This document shows positions 1 through 12,182 of a stretch of 64,000 nt of DNA, one piece after another; position 1 is the first letter of the stretch, and each line of letters begins with the position of its first letter. The DNA is taken from the NCBI GenBank assembly GCA_017979445.1, contig CM030715.1:31121756-31185755 (forward strand), read 5' to 3'. The stretch is from Akebia trifoliata (taxonomy: Eukaryota > Streptophyta > Magnoliopsida > Ranunculales > Lardizabalaceae). The notes beneath the pieces were generated by a model. The model saw only the letters and a list, made by a program, of their open reading frames with translations. It searched no databases and had not been told where the DNA came from. Made by a program: the position numbers and the translations under genes.

Positions 1-789
1 CTACTTAGGTGAGAAAAGTTCTTTGAACTCACAAGGAATAAATCAAAATTGATTCTTGTTTTTGCTAAGCAAACAAGGTGGTTAATTCTCAATGTGAAAG
101 TGGGTTCAATGGGATTTTAAACTTAGGTCGTGGGATCAACTCTCTGCACACCTTTACCAACTTAGCTAAGTTGACACCTTCGAATCAAAGTTGATTATTG
201 TTGAAATATTAACACCTTTCCAATTTCTTTATCTTAATTCCTTTTGTTTTAAGAATTTTTTTTTGTGTCGTATTCGTGATTTGGTGGGTGATGGAAAACT
301 TTAGCCAAACCATACTAATAAGGCTAGAAGTCTAATTAAGGCTTCTAAACCCACCACGTGGACGAAAAACCTTTCATAGTCAATTATCCCACACCAGGTA
401 ACCAGCTATAGCCAGTTTTCCTTCCACATGACACCGTCGTAAGCCTTTGTAAGACTTTCTAATCTAATTATGTTAGACAGGCTAGACCATTTGGTATAAT
501 TTCATTAATTAGTGTCATTTAGAAAAAAGGTTTTGACAATAGAATCATTTCTCAATTATTATATTTATTTAAACATGTTTTAAAAGATGGTGTATCACTT
601 TCAAGTCCTTTTGCCTTCTTTTCTACTTTTTTTAATTAATCCATTACATTTAAAATTTAAAAGCTTAAAATAGGAAAAAAAAATGAAAATCTTTAAATGA
701 GTGAAACATTAAACAACTATGGTTTATAATTAGGTCCCTATGTCATATATAATAAAATGTTGCATTTATTATTATTATTATTATTGTAG
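1..789 (+). other. Intron (at least part) upstream of the MYB last exon
   Basis: No coding similarity is visible here. The stretch ends in a T-rich tract and TTGTAG, the acceptor of the MYB exon at 790. Around 95-180 there is a repeat with a GGTT-like box and the phrase CCAACTTAGCTAAGTTGACA. A close relative of this phrase lies at about 59260-59340 in the LPA2 intron, so it is a dispersed repeat rather than gene sequence. The earlier MYB exons are not in the window, or not recognisable in it. Confidence 0.6.
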
Positions 790-1291
790 ATGGTCGAAGA
801 TTGCAGCAAGATTGCCTGGAAGAACTGATAATGAAATCAAGAACCATTGGAACACTCATATCAAGAAGAAGCTCACCAAGATGGGGATTGATCCTGTCAC
901 ACATGAGCCACTAAATAAACAAGAAGGAACATCTCCTCCTCCTCCTACTGATAGTCACCAAGAATCTGACAACCATAGGTTACAATTACCGGAATCTGAC
1001 TCACCACCGGAAAATTGCTCCGGTGAGGACTCTCGGTCATCATCGGATAGTAATCGCGACGAAGACCCATTAGTGAATTGCTTGTGGGAGGACGAAACAC
1101 CACTAGTGGATGTATCATGGAGGTTTCCGACAACGGGAGATGACTACAATCTCGAGGAAAATTGTGCATGGTTGTTCGATTATCAGGACTTCGGTGTCGA
1201 GGATTTCGGATTTGGTTGTTTCAGCGACATGGGTATGGGCATGGACATGGACATGGATATGAGCCTATTGGGAGTGAGTGACAAGCACTAA
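790..1291 (+). CDS. R2R3-MYB transcription factor, last exon (5'-truncated by window)
   Basis: Seen: the exon opens after TTGTAG at 789 and completes a split Arg codon, followed by the second half of the R3 MYB repeat ([20 protein letters not shown]) and [21 protein letters not shown]. It then runs through an acidic Ser/Pro-rich tail with a WLFDYQDFG motif and a Met-Asp repeat near the end, to TAA at 1289-1291. Known: plant R2R3-MYBs have a conserved intron at this place in R3, and KMGIDPVTH follows the domain in many of them. The protein is a nuclear DNA-binding regulator. The tail motif recalls the MYB20/43/42/85 group linked to secondary wall and lignin control, but that subgroup is inference. 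R2 and the first half of R3 lie upstream. An ATG at 740 is intronic and not a start. Confidence 0.93.
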
Positions 1292-3711
1292 CATGCACAC
1301 TGGGGTAACTAAAACATGGAGGGTCTGTTTGGATGCATGAATTGGTTTGTTACAAGTGAAGTTCTTCAGGATTGTTTCTATTTTAGGGAAGTAAGAAGAA
1401 ACTGGGAATGATCTTATTGAAAAATGAATCAATTCGCGTAACCAAACAAGCCATAAACTATGTTATGTTTGGCTTCGAAGCTTAATTTTATTTATTAAGT
1501 TTTAGAGAATCTAGTGATGGAATCTCTTGTCCTAAGTTATCTCACACCCACAAAAGGAAGAGAAAACTAAAGGTGACAAAAGTTGGTTTTGTAAACATGT
1601 TGTAATCATATAGGAGCTATAGGATATGTTGGTCATTATAAAAATGTTCAGTGACTCTGTATATTGTACATGTTTGTATAAAAGTCAATAAAAAAAGTGT
1701 ATTTGTTATTATTTGTATAAATCATTATTAAGATGAAAAAGTAAAAAAAAAACAAAAAACAAAGTGGATTGAGATAGCAAGAGCAAATATGAATACATCA
1801 TGGTTAAAACGAGACACGGATTAAGACATAGCTAAATGAAGGAACACGATTCGTTCTATCAACCCCAAACTTTTGGGAAAACGATAAGCAAATTATTATA
1901 CTAAAAATGCGAACAATGCATTATGAGTTCTTTATTGAGAGCGAAGCTGACGTATATACCGAGAAAAAACATTTTGTCGAACAAACTAGGGTAAGAGTTC
2001 CACCCACCTTTTGGGCGGGGTTGGAACAATGGGAGCATGTGGGGTCCAAGCACAACAATTGGGAGCTCGAGCGAGGTGAATCACAGATGATTGGAAGGCC
2101 TCGTGCCATGTATTATTAGCCGAGTGTAGTGTTTTGTGGGGCCGATTTTAGATAATCAATGGCCTCGACAACACATGAATGAAACTTGGACCTGATTGGT
2201 ACATTCCAAAACATTTGTAAATGGAAAAAAAAAATTCTAAAATACAGTTTTACAAATACTTAGTAATGCAATATAAATTATTTGAAGAACAAAAAATTTG
2301 TGTGCACCAGCTAAATTCTCAAGAAATTTCAAAATGTAGTTCGTAGCACAAAGCACGTGTTGCAAATCATTTGCAGAGGCTATTCATCTTCAACTTCATT
2401 TCATTATTAAGTGATTATACCATCCAAAGATAACAATAATAATAATAAATTTTGATATAAAATTATACAATCATCATAATTCTTTGGATAATTTTAGGCG
2501 TATTCCTTCATCTTGATATTTTCTTGAAAACTAATAAGAGCTGACCTAAATGCCCACATCTTCAATCTCTTGTCAAAAATTAAAATGCCCACCACCGACA
2601 AGAGTTTCGATGTTCCCCACACTTTATGTTCTCCCCACTTGTGCGACTCGTGTAGTCATATTTAAGAAAAAAACAAAAATTGTTAGCCATGACAGGGTTG
2701 TCAAAATGGATCTGCCCCGGATCAATTGGGTCAATTTGCGACCAATCCATTATTGGATTGGGGTATTGATTGTCTAGAATCGATTCGATAACTTATCAAA
2801 TCAGGTCCTTAGTGGATCAGATTCTTATCTGAACCCAACTCTTCAAACCAAATCTAAAGTTACAGGATCAAATTTCGGGTCTGATCCGATCCATTGTCAA
2901 CCCTAACCCTACTTTGTTTATAATTTAGTGAGGGTTATGAAACATGAATGATTACATCACATTTGAAGTTTATTCAAGAACTTATCGTCACGGGGTTGTA
3001 ATTCATGGGTTCTTGGGGGACCAAAATTACATCTAAAGCAAAATATCTGAAGTAAAGTAATCCTATTTTATCTAAAGTGATAATCCTAATTATGGAATCT
3101 CTCATCCTAACATACCAATTGGCTTTAGTTGTTAAGCGCACTTTGAAAGCTGCACTTAATTATGTCTAGTCGACTAGCATTTGTGCTAATCATAGGGTGC
3201 CAAGAGCACGTTTTCTCTAAATCCCCAACTCCCTATATATATATATATAAAAGATATTAATATTTTTGGATGCTTTATTTAATGAGGGAGTAATGTGAAA
3301 AAATTACTGAAACAAACATACTTTTATGTACTATTTACGAGAAACGGCCTTATCCCTAGTTTCAATTTTTTTGTTTTTTTTTTGTTTTTGTTGTGAAAAT
3401 CGTTATGTATTGTACACATTTGCTATTTATTTATTTACTCTTCCTGTGAACCTAAGGGCATAAAGGTAAAAATTCATTAAATTATTTCTACAGTGATCGA
3501 ACATCGTTAAAAACAATTATGAAACTGGGTATATGATTATTTTTGTAAATATTAAAATAAAAATTCCAAAAAAAAAACATAATTGTTTTAGTAATTTTCC
3601 TTAACATATATCCCTTTCATTGGGGATGTAACAAGTTTCAAATTATGTCATATTAAATGCATTAATGGGTAAACGACATCACTTAAAGAAACATCTTAAG
3701 TGACCAGCTCA
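1292..3711. other. Intergenic DNA, 3' flank of MYB
   Basis: Holds the MYB 3' UTR (AATAAA-like CAATAAAAA near 1686) and then AT-rich DNA. The open frame at 1907-2119 has no recognisable domain and I do not call it a gene. A small inverted-repeat element at 2694-2904 is listed separately. A short (TA)n run lies at about 3234-3248. Confidence 0.5.
2694..2904. mobile_element. Small TIR element (MITE), about 210 bp
   Basis: The left end AGGGTTGTCAAAATGGATC matches, inverted, the right end GATCCATTGTCAACCCT with few mismatches. The interior is AT-rich with many GGATC/GATCC words and has no coding capacity. No convincing target duplication was found. Related GGATC-rich sequence without clear ends occurs at about 7880-8080. 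Confidence 0.55.
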
Positions 3712-4340
3712 ACTTTACTTATGCTACAACTATCCAAACTGGGTGTGTGGGAGTCATGATTTTAAAACTTGGTTTTGTATCTTGTCTCATCTAAGTCCGA
3801 TATCGAATCGTCTCGGATGAGTTTTTTTATACATTTGAGACGTCTCGTTCAAAAAATAAAAAAATTGAACGTGAATCCTAAATCTCGGTAAAAAAAAGTG
3901 TCTTTGTGAATTGATCTCGTTCAGTTTTGATATCGAGTTAACTCAAACAATATGTCTCGGTCTCGAATGAGTTTTAAAATTGTGGGGGGAGGTGTCATGA
4001 GGGTACATTTTCAAAATTTGAATCTAAAATATCCAAAGTGGGCATGCGGGTGTGGGAGGGAGGTGACATGAGGGTACATTTTCAAAATTTGAAAATGTAC
4101 AAATATCCAGAGTGGGGGGGAAGGGTGTCATGAGGGTACATTTTGAAATTTTGGATTTACCTATACTACAAATATCCAAAGTGTGTGGGTGTCGGTGGGG
4201 GCAAGGGTGTCCTGAGGGTACATTTTGAAAATTTTGATTTACCTATACTACAAATATCCAAAGTTACCTATGCTACAAATATCCAAAGGGGGAAGGAGGG
4301 GGAGAGGTGTCATGAGTGTACATTTTCAAATTTTGGATTT
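3712..4340 (+). repeat. Minisatellite, about 85-110 bp unit, five copies, one split by an insertion
   Basis: The repeated phrases are GGTGTCATGAGGGTACATTTT, AAATTTTGGATTTACCTATAC and TACAAATATCCAAAGTG, recurring from about 3960 to 4340. The same phrase order begins at about 3712 (TTACTTATGCTACAACTATCC) but is broken at 3755 by a transposon copy and resumes at about 3978 with the GGTGTCATGAGGG phrase. Unit length varies because of G-rich and C-rich spacer tracts. Confidence 0.75.
3755..3977. mobile_element. Short copy of the CATGGTTTT hAT-like family
   Basis: Starts CATGATTTTAAAACTTGG and ends GAGTTTTAAAATT, with the internal words CTCGTTCA, ATATCGAGTTAACTC and GGTCTCGAATGAG shared with the better copy at 33088-33776. 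The 8 bases before it (GTGGGAGT) and after it (GTGGGGGG) agree at 6 of 8, consistent with a decayed 8-bp duplication. Confidence 0.6.
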
Positions 4341-6310
4341 ATGTAAGTAATTGAAACTCGATTTAAGGTTACGTAAGAATAAAATTGAGCAAGAAAACAA
4401 GTGTTTCGGGGTCTAGAAGTTGAGAAAAGTATTAGGAGTAATCACAGATTATAATTTATTTTTCAAAGATGTTGTGTCATCCTCGTCTCATCAGTGGCAC
4501 TAAATATTGTCGAGTCACGTTAAATCTAAGTTTGTTATGTGTGTTCTTTTTATTCTTATTGCTTCCGCGATTTTGAGTGACATGTATTGGATTTAGGCCA
4601 TTTACACCGTTGACCTAATCATCTCATTAAAAACATGCTTACCCAATGAAACTTTAATGATAAATATCATTAACCAATTTTCTCTACGACAGGTCTTGAA
4701 TTCGAAATTCATTTTTCACCTGTGAGTTATTAATTTCTTTAAAAAAAAAAAAAAGAGTCGTGATAATATGTCATCCCCATCACAGAATCGTAGATCAATT
4801 GTCTTGGGATATTCAAGAAAAATATTTGTGATTTTACGTATCTCGAGATAAATGATTTACGATTCTGTTCCCACGAATCTCTGTTTTCCATGACATAGAT
4901 TCATCTTCCAAAAAGTTTTTAAAAAATAATAAAAACAACAATAATTGGACCCTTGAACTTTTGATGGGATGATGTGACAGTTGAACATAGTGGAATGTTG
5001 AATCACTAGTTAATTTTGGGTTGGAATATGGATTGGTACAAGATTTAAAAAAAAAATGTGACATAAATGTCCTACAATATAATATATTCTTGAAAGGCAT
5101 CAAATATATACATTAAGGTAGAAAGGAATCCTCCCTTTGGCAAGCATGCACCATTCAAAATCTTTGGGTTAATGAACATCTTTTTAGTTCCACTTTGTGA
5201 TAGTAGGTAGCATAATCATTACTCCATTTCTTTCTGAGGAACAAGTGGGTCTTTGTTTACAAAATTGTGCTCAATTTCATATGTTGACAATTCAGTGGAG
5301 ATCTCTTCATAGAACAATCAAGAATATAGAATCATAAATTGAGTAAATTATTTTAAAAATAAGAAAAATATGTGGATATAGTCTCAGTGTCTCTCTCTCA
5401 CTCATAAGCAATCCATCATCCTTAATAGACCATCCACTTTCCACAAATTCATTGAATGAAGATCAAGATAAGTTACTGGACGACTTTGTTGTGAAAAAAT
5501 GAAATAGCAAAGATAACATAATCACGTAAAACATAAGGATTTACATGGTTCGATAGTGTGCCTACGTCGACAGAACAAAACAAGAACAATCCCTATTTTC
5601 AATTCTAGATATCTCTATTTATATGATCGAGAGTTATCTGAACATGTAAAATTCCTCAAAATAGAAGCCCCCAAAAATAAAAAATCCTTAAGAAAATATT
5701 AACGATTGTCCTTTGCATAGCCCTTAAAAAATTCGGGTTGAGTCTCCACCCTTACACCCCTGAGACCCTCAGCAGGGGCATTGCACCCCCGTAACTTTGT
5801 GTAGCGTAGCAGAATACAAGACATTTACACAACACTTGTGCAAAACTAATACTTCTTATCAAGAAGAAGAGAAATGACCGCATCAATGTAGAAGAAATGG
5901 TTTTCATTATGTGTAGACTTGGTGAATGTATGTATCTTATTCAAGGCTTGTAAATTTATATGTAAGACCTTTTATGAGTATCATATGAGACCATTATAAT
6001 CTTGGGCCAAGACTAGGCGTAGCTACTCACGTTTCGAATTGGGCTTGGTCCAATTGTGTTTGGATCTGGATCTGAACCAACCGTTAACAACTCTAGCTTG
6101 GTGGATGTGAAAAGTGAGGGTGTTTACGTCATTTTCTATTACTCTCTCAGTAAAGATTGTGGTCAGGGGAGCTAACATTATCTGTAACTTTAAACACGAG
6201 GGTATCTGAAATATTCACTAAAATAGCGAGAGCTATGTCTAAATATTCTGCATTTCACCATTACAATTACAGAGGTTTAAAACTTGATGCTCATGAAAAG
6301 TAGGATGTAG
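4341..6310. other. Intergenic DNA with retroelement-like fragment
   Basis: No gene seen. At about 5510-5860 the text ATTTACATGGTTCGATAGTG followed by TGCCTACGTCGACAG resembles a segment common in plant LTR and TRIM elements, but no second LTR or primer binding site was found. Imperfect inverted words around 4780-4880 (AGAATCGTAGATC / ATTTACGATTCTG) suggest an old hairpin MITE of the CATAGAT type described further on. Confidence 0.4.
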
Positions 6311-6800
6311 CATGGTTTTTAAACTTGGTATAACGTCTTGTCTCGTTCAGTTCCGATATCGAGTTGCTTCGGACGATACATCTCGTCTCATTTGAGTTGT
6401 CTTGTTCGACATTGAGACAATGGTTTTTAACCATTTAAAAAATCTGAAAAATTCAGAAATGATTCCTATTAAAAAATGAACCTAAAAAAAATATAAAATA
6501 AAAAAAATCGATTTGGAGGTGCAAGAACAGAGGGTTGAGGTTTTAACTCGTTTGTCTCGGTTAACTCAGACGAGATTTTCAAAATCTCGTCCGATACGTC
6601 TCGTTTAACTCGTGAGTTAATCATGTTCTGCACTGTCTCATTTGTATCACCCAAGATATTGGAAAATATCGTCTGAGACGACTCGCTTATCTCACGATAC
6701 GCGGTTGTCTCAAAATACTTTGTGAGTTAGTCTCGTTCAACTCCAATACCAAGTTAACTCGGATGATACATCTCGATCTCGGATGTGTTTAAAAGTCATG
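6311..6800. mobile_element. CATGGTTTT-family hAT-like non-autonomous element, 490 bp
   Basis: Left end CATGGTTTTTAAACTTGG; right end GTGTTTAAAAGTCATG, an imperfect inverted match. The flanking octamers GGATGTAG (6303-6310) and AGATGCAG (6801-6808) agree at 6 of 8. The interior is filled with CTCGTCTCA / GAGACGAG-type words and no coding frame. It is the same family as 33088-33776. Confidence 0.7.
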
Positions 6801-9124
6801 AGATGCAGTGGTACTTTGTTGCTGCGCTTCTCACCATTCGAACGAGTTCTCAAGTCAGAATCCCTAAAAACCCTGATAATTCCTTTAGCGATCATTTGTT
6901 GATCTCATTTACGCCAAATTTTCTTTCTGTAATTTAGTGTTTGTTAATCTAGGGTTTTAAGGATCCAAAGTAGGGTTGTAATGTTTGCTTGATTATATAA
7001 TAATTATTTTAATAGATTCTGTTTGTGTGTTTCAATTTAATAGATTTGGAATTTGGGGAGAAAACTCAAGCAAATTACTAAACATAGTTACTGACAAAGA
7101 ATTAGATGGATTTGGGTGGTGACTTGGATTGCAACAAGTTCTTATCTATCACTGGCCATTCCCCCAATGGGCTTTTAGGTTTGGTCAATTTATGCATTTT
7201 CTTGGACTGTAATTATAAGCCTAATAAATTCGTTGATGATTAAAGCCAACTCCCACTACCCAAGTACGTTGGGCTTCAGATGTGCTGAATATAGTGTGTG
7301 GGCCCCAATAAAGCTCATATGATTTTGACTATGGCCCATTAAAGACCCTAAATATGGCCTATGGGTAGGTCCCCAGGTTTGTCTTGTAATAAAAAAATAA
7401 AAAAAATAAATAAAAATAAAAAAAATAAATAAATAAAAAAATGCTGAAATGACAGAAGGTATTTACTGCGATTCTCACAAATCTGACGTGAGATGTGCAC
7501 ATAACCATAGATGTGTTTCCTCGTGATACAAATAAAAATCATCTGTGACTATGTATGCATGTCCACATCAGAATTGTGAGAATGACAGTAAAGCCTCTGT
7601 ACAATTGAAAACAAGGTAACTATTTTATCGTAATAAATAGTTACCAATAGAAAACAAAATATTCTATCTTTATATTTTATACTCTATGTATATGCAACAG
7701 GCAATGGAATAATTATTTAATAGTAATAAATAATTACAGTAAAAAATTTATTTTATCCTTATATTCTATACAATTGACCACAACAAAATAATTATTTTAT
7801 GATAATAAATTCTCATCAATCAGAAAAATAACATTAAATAATAATAAAAAATTTAGAGGTTTAAAAAAAAAATGTTTTAATATAACTGAACCAAACCAAA
7901 TTCAATCCAAAATCGAGGTTGTATCTAAAAATCTGGATCGAAATCAAACCCGAAACTTTAGATTCTATTCGGGTAAACCCCGAATGTACAGTATACCCAT
8001 ATGCAAAAGGATCACATAATGGGTTTGGATCTTAAAGCGGTTGGTCCCCCAAGAAAAGACCCGTTAACGGATCCAAAACCACATTAATGGAGATGGCAGA
8101 GTCTTGGGATGCGTTATTGATCAAGGCTTCAGCTCACTTTATCACACTTTCCAATAGATATACATTCCGAACCATGTATGGGCATTACGTCATTTTCCAC
8201 ATTGGGGTCCAATGGTTTTGGTTTCGTAAGTGTTTGTTTCTCTTTCTATTTGTGTTACTGTCCTCTTGAGGAAGATGTTCTCCTTAGCCTTGAGTTCTGT
8301 AGTTATCCAACTCCATAGCTTCCTAACCACACTACTGGTGATTTTGGGCCTTTGGATTCGAACATATCTTATAATGGGCCCATGGATATTTTGAAGCTCA
8401 TAATGGCCAATTTTATGTTTGGATCCAAGAATCAAGATTAGTGGTAAAAAAACATTAATGTCAAGAGGATATTTTTTTGAAAAAAAAAAAAAGAAATGAA
8501 AATAAGTGCCACGTGAAGAATCAAAATTCATGTAGTTGGTTAGTTACACAACTCTCTTGAGTACAAGATTGTTTATTTTTCTAAAAAGATAAAAGTGAGG
8601 GATGACGAAGCAAAGCGCACCACATTTTTTTTAAGAGCTTCTATTAACACATCAACTTTTACTTACCGCACACCAATTTACATGTAAAACAATTTCAAAA
8701 GAGATATTTCTCAAAAACGTGTTCAACTAATGAAATAATTCAAATTAGTTCATTTTAATTCCCAAAACATGTTTCTTCAGTGAATTTGTCACTTTTATAA
8801 TCAATAAATTCGTTATTAAATTACAAGTGAGATTGTTGACATAGCAGAATCATTGATATTTTATTAATGAATTCGTTGATTAAAAGTGATAAATTCACTG
8901 GACAAACATGTTTTAAGAACAAAAATAAATAATACTCCAAACTTGAAATTTCATCATATTCATGACATGAAATGGAGATTCACCCAATTCAATTCAAAAG
9001 GATTGCGCATTGAGTTTGACTAGCCTTACTAAGTAATTGATAATTTTACTCTTACTAAAAGTTACCTTGTGACATCCAAAATCATGATCAAATGCTTCAA
9101 GGTTGTAGAAATAGGTACCATAGT
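6801..9124. other. Intergenic AT-rich DNA
   Basis: No gene recognised. Contains the hairpin repeat at 7465-7589, an AAAAATAA simple-sequence tract at about 7388-7442, and GGATC-rich repeat remnants at about 7880-8080. The small open frames here have no recognisable protein signature. Confidence 0.4.
7465..7589. repeat. Hairpin MITE (CATAGAT family), copy in intergenic DNA
   Basis: The segment is one imperfect palindrome. ACTGCGATTCTCACAA at the left pairs with TTGTGAGAATGACAGT at the right, and CATAGATGTGTTTCC pairs with the inner arm around ATCATCTGTGACTATG. A close copy lies in the CYP706 intron at 53499-53620. Confidence 0.7.
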
Positions 9125-9858
9125 TAGGTCTATTAATGGATATTCGAAAATTCAAATTCGATTCGAAAAATTGGATATTATTCGAATTCAAATATTATTT
9201 TAAGATTCGAATGAATTTCAGATACGAATTCAGATGTTGCGAAATCCAATTCGATAATAATATATATGTTATGTATTTATGTTACACAACAAAACTTAAC
9301 TTTTAAATCTTTATCTTCTTTCAGACTAAAATGCAAGAAACACACAAGATTAAGGGTTTCGACTATGCGAGCTCCATAACCACCATCTTCTCCGCCCAAC
9401 GAGCATTTAGATAGATACTTCCCCTCTCTCTCTTTCAAAGTAAAATCTTTTTTTTTTTCCTACTATGCGAGTTCCATAACTGTCATCTTCTCTGGTCAAT
9501 GAGCATCCAGGATTCCAAGTAGATACTTTCTTTCTCTTTATATCAAAGTAAAACCCCATTTTATAGATTTGTTTTTTATAAAGTAAAACCCCATAACTGC
9601 CATATTCTCCAGCCAGTCGTCATCTTCGATTTGTTTTTTACAAATTGAAGATGATGGTATACATCGAATCTAATTTTTGTAAGATTTTTTTCGGATTGGA
9701 TATTATCAGATATTCGATATATTTTTTAAATTTAAATTTGAATATTGGTTAGTGATATTTGATCGGATTCAAATTCGAATTTAGATATCACTATTTTTTT
9801 TTTATTCGAATTCAGATATAACACTATCCAACCAGATACCTATCCATTAACAGTCCTA
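9125..9858. mobile_element. hAT-type non-autonomous element, 734 bp
   Basis: Ends TAGGTCTATTAATGGATA and, inverted, TAGGACTGTTAATGGATA. It is flanked by ACCATAGT (9117-9124) and ACCATGAT (9859-9866), which agree at 6 of 8 bases as expected for an old hAT 8-bp duplication. The interior carries about two and a half direct copies of a roughly 100-bp piece (ACTATGCGAG.TCCATAAC ... TCTTCTC) and dense AATTCGAAT words. No transposase frame. Confidence 0.7.
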
Positions 9859-10170
9859 ACCATGATAGGAGAGGGACATTAAATATAGGGTGTGCCACTA
9901 CTTTTGACATCGAACCTTCTTTATCTTGATCTGACCTATACCTAAGAGATAAAATTCTATGAATTTAAAAAAAATTATTTTTCTTGTTGGATTTCAATTT
10001 TAAGTTTGGGGATTATATTGAAGTTCAGTAGTCACTCATTTTCAAAATATTGGATCAAGTTTTAAAAAAAATCGTTTTTGAATTTTCCAATGAAATTTAG
10101 AGGGCTGTCGTGTCGTTGCTGATTTGGTAACTAGCAAAACGACCCTAACTAACGCCTAAAAACTTTACTA

Positions 10171-11265
10171 AGGTGGTGTTTGTTTGCGCTATTTTTCAGT
10201 GCTTATTGCTGAAAAAAATTAAATTCAGCACTTTTGTCAAAATAGCGCGTTTGTTTACTTGTGCTTATTGCTGAAAATAAGTGAAAAAAATTCAGCACTA
10301 TTTTGATGCTGAAAAAAAGTGCTGAAGCGGTAAGCACTTCGCTTTTTTCAACACGGACAAGTATGCCCTTTGTTTTTTTGAGCATGGACAAGTATGCCCT
10401 TATTCTTAAAAGGATATTACCTCTTATATCCCATGGATAAGTATATAAACACCCCACAAATTAATAAATCCACACCATAGCTAAATTATTTTGTCTTGTA
10501 TGGGTTAAAAGTTTTGGAATGAGTTGATTTTTGGTGAGGATGATCTCTACAATGAGGAGATCATCCTCACAAAAAATCAGCACATCTTGAAACTTCTAAC
10601 CCTATCAAAACAAGTTCAAGAACCGTAAATTATCCTTTTTTTTTTTTAAAACTATTTTTAATGAGTTAGAAGTTTCAAAATAGACTGATTTTTGGTGATG
10701 ATGATCTCTAGACCATATAGACCATCCTCACTAAAAATTTGCTCATTCCAAAAACTTTAACCCATATAAAACAAAACAAAAAAGGCTATAGTGTGGGATG
10801 TCCTTATTAATTCATAGGGTGCTTTTATAATTACACATCCTTCATTTCCATCGAAAATTATTCATCCAAAATTAAGTTCTTTTAAAGTTGATTTCAAATT
10901 TTGGTGACTTTTATGACATTATTATTTTTAATTTGAAATTTGTGGGTTTTTATAAATAGAAATTATTATTTATAAATTGAAGATTATTTGAGTATTTTTA
11001 TTATTTAAAAATAAATTGTATTTTAATTTTATAAAAAATAATATAATTTATTGTGTTTGATAATAAATAAGTATTTGAAACATGTAAACAATGTATAATA
11101 TTATTGTAAGGGTAACAAAGACAATTTATCAGTTTCAGCAATGTGTAACAAACATGATTCAACATCTAAACAAATAACTTTTTCAGCACTTAAATTCAGC
11201 GCTTATAAGTTTCAGCGCTTAATGCTATTCAGCACTTATTTTTTTCAGTTTAACAAACAGCACCT
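10171..11265. mobile_element. hAT-like non-autonomous element with another element nested inside
   Basis: Left end AGGTGGTGTTTGTTTG; inverted right end AGGTGCTGTTTGTTAA. Both terminal regions are rich in TTCAGC/GCTGAA words (CAGCACTTATTTTT). The terminal sequence type is common in plant hAT MITEs (recalled, not searched). A double-hairpin element sits inside at about 10438-10835. No target duplication was identified. Confidence 0.65.
10438..10835. mobile_element. Double-hairpin element, copy A (nested)
   Basis: Outer ends pair (ATATAAACACCCCACAAATT with AATTCATAGGGTGCTTTTAT). Between them are two internal hairpins, each made of a TTTTGGAATGAG - TGATTTTTGGTGAGGATGATCTC type arm and its complement, separated by a middle segment CTTCTAACC...GTTAGAAG. 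Same plan as copies B-G. Confidence 0.75.
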
Positions 11266-11339
11266 AAGGAAAATGTTTCTCTTGTATGTTATAAGTAAGA
11301 GTTGGTGTGCCAATAGAATTTCTCTTACTTTATCAATTA

Positions 11340-11445
11340 TTAGTGCTCTCTGTCTCTAGTGTGCATGGCTTCGTCTTAAATATCATCTAAACAGAAGGGT
11401 TTCGTTAAAACTAACTCTCTCTCTCTCTCTTCTGGGCTTCGTCAG
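11340..11445 (+). other. Arginase 5' UTR exon (inferred)
   Basis: A CT-rich stretch ends in TTCGTCAG followed by GTATAAAT, a good donor at 11446. The coding exon is preceded directly by GTTTACAG at 12791-12798, so the leader is likely split by an intron of 11446-12798. The transcription start cannot be fixed from sequence. Confidence 0.5.
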
Positions 11446-11840
11446 GTATAAATTCCATCTGTTACTTCAAACAATTTTTATTTTTTCGATCTCCGTTAAA
11501 TTATATTTGCGATCTTCTCTCCAACATTTCTTCTAAATTGTTTCGTTTTTGTTTTTAAAGAAATTTGAGGTTCGAGAGAGTTTCGGATCTCAAGAGAGTT
11601 TTCATGTTCATGGTGATTTCTGTGCTGTTTGTTTAACAAAACAATTTCAACAGATGGTTTAACAGTAAGGAGCTAGAGAGCCGATACAAAATTAACTAAA
11701 TTGAGAGGTCCGAGTCAGTGAGTTCACATCCCTATTTGAATCGGAGAGGAAAGCTCCTCTTCTAATTCCAAATTCACAACCACTCTCTAAAACGAGGACC
11801 TATTTGGAAACCCATTGTGTAAAGATGATATTTTTAAGAC

Positions 11841-11875
11841 TTTTTTTTTTTTTTTTTTGCGCCGGGGGGGGGGGG
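11841..11875 (+). repeat. Homopolymer pair T18 / G12 in arginase leader intron
   Basis: A run of 18 T (11841-11858) is followed after GCGCC by a run of 12 G (11864-11875). No function is apparent. Such runs are prone to sequencing error and length change. Confidence 0.8.
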
Positions 11876-12182
11876 TTGCACAATATCGGTGATCCAAACA
11901 CGCCCCAACTCAACCCTGTTATTTGTTTTCTTAATCAAGAATTATCAATTACTATAGTAATTAGATGACAGAGTGTCTCAAACACAATGATCCTGATTAA
12001 CTTAAATACCCCAAGACATGTCAAGATGCTTAATTATATATATATTTGGAATTACAGAGTAACATTGCAGATTAAACAGTATAAGATTACAGGGGTATTT
12101 GAGAAAATGGAGTATCCCCTGTTCTGGCAGTCATTGTTGTTGGATCACGACATGTAGATGTAAATTATCGTTGTTTTGTTTT

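Noticed and set aside
740..789. ATG at 740 as start of a short MYB protein
   Set aside because: The first codons (poly-Tyr from a (TTA)n tract) are intronic; a TTGTAG acceptor at 789 restores the conserved R3 exon.
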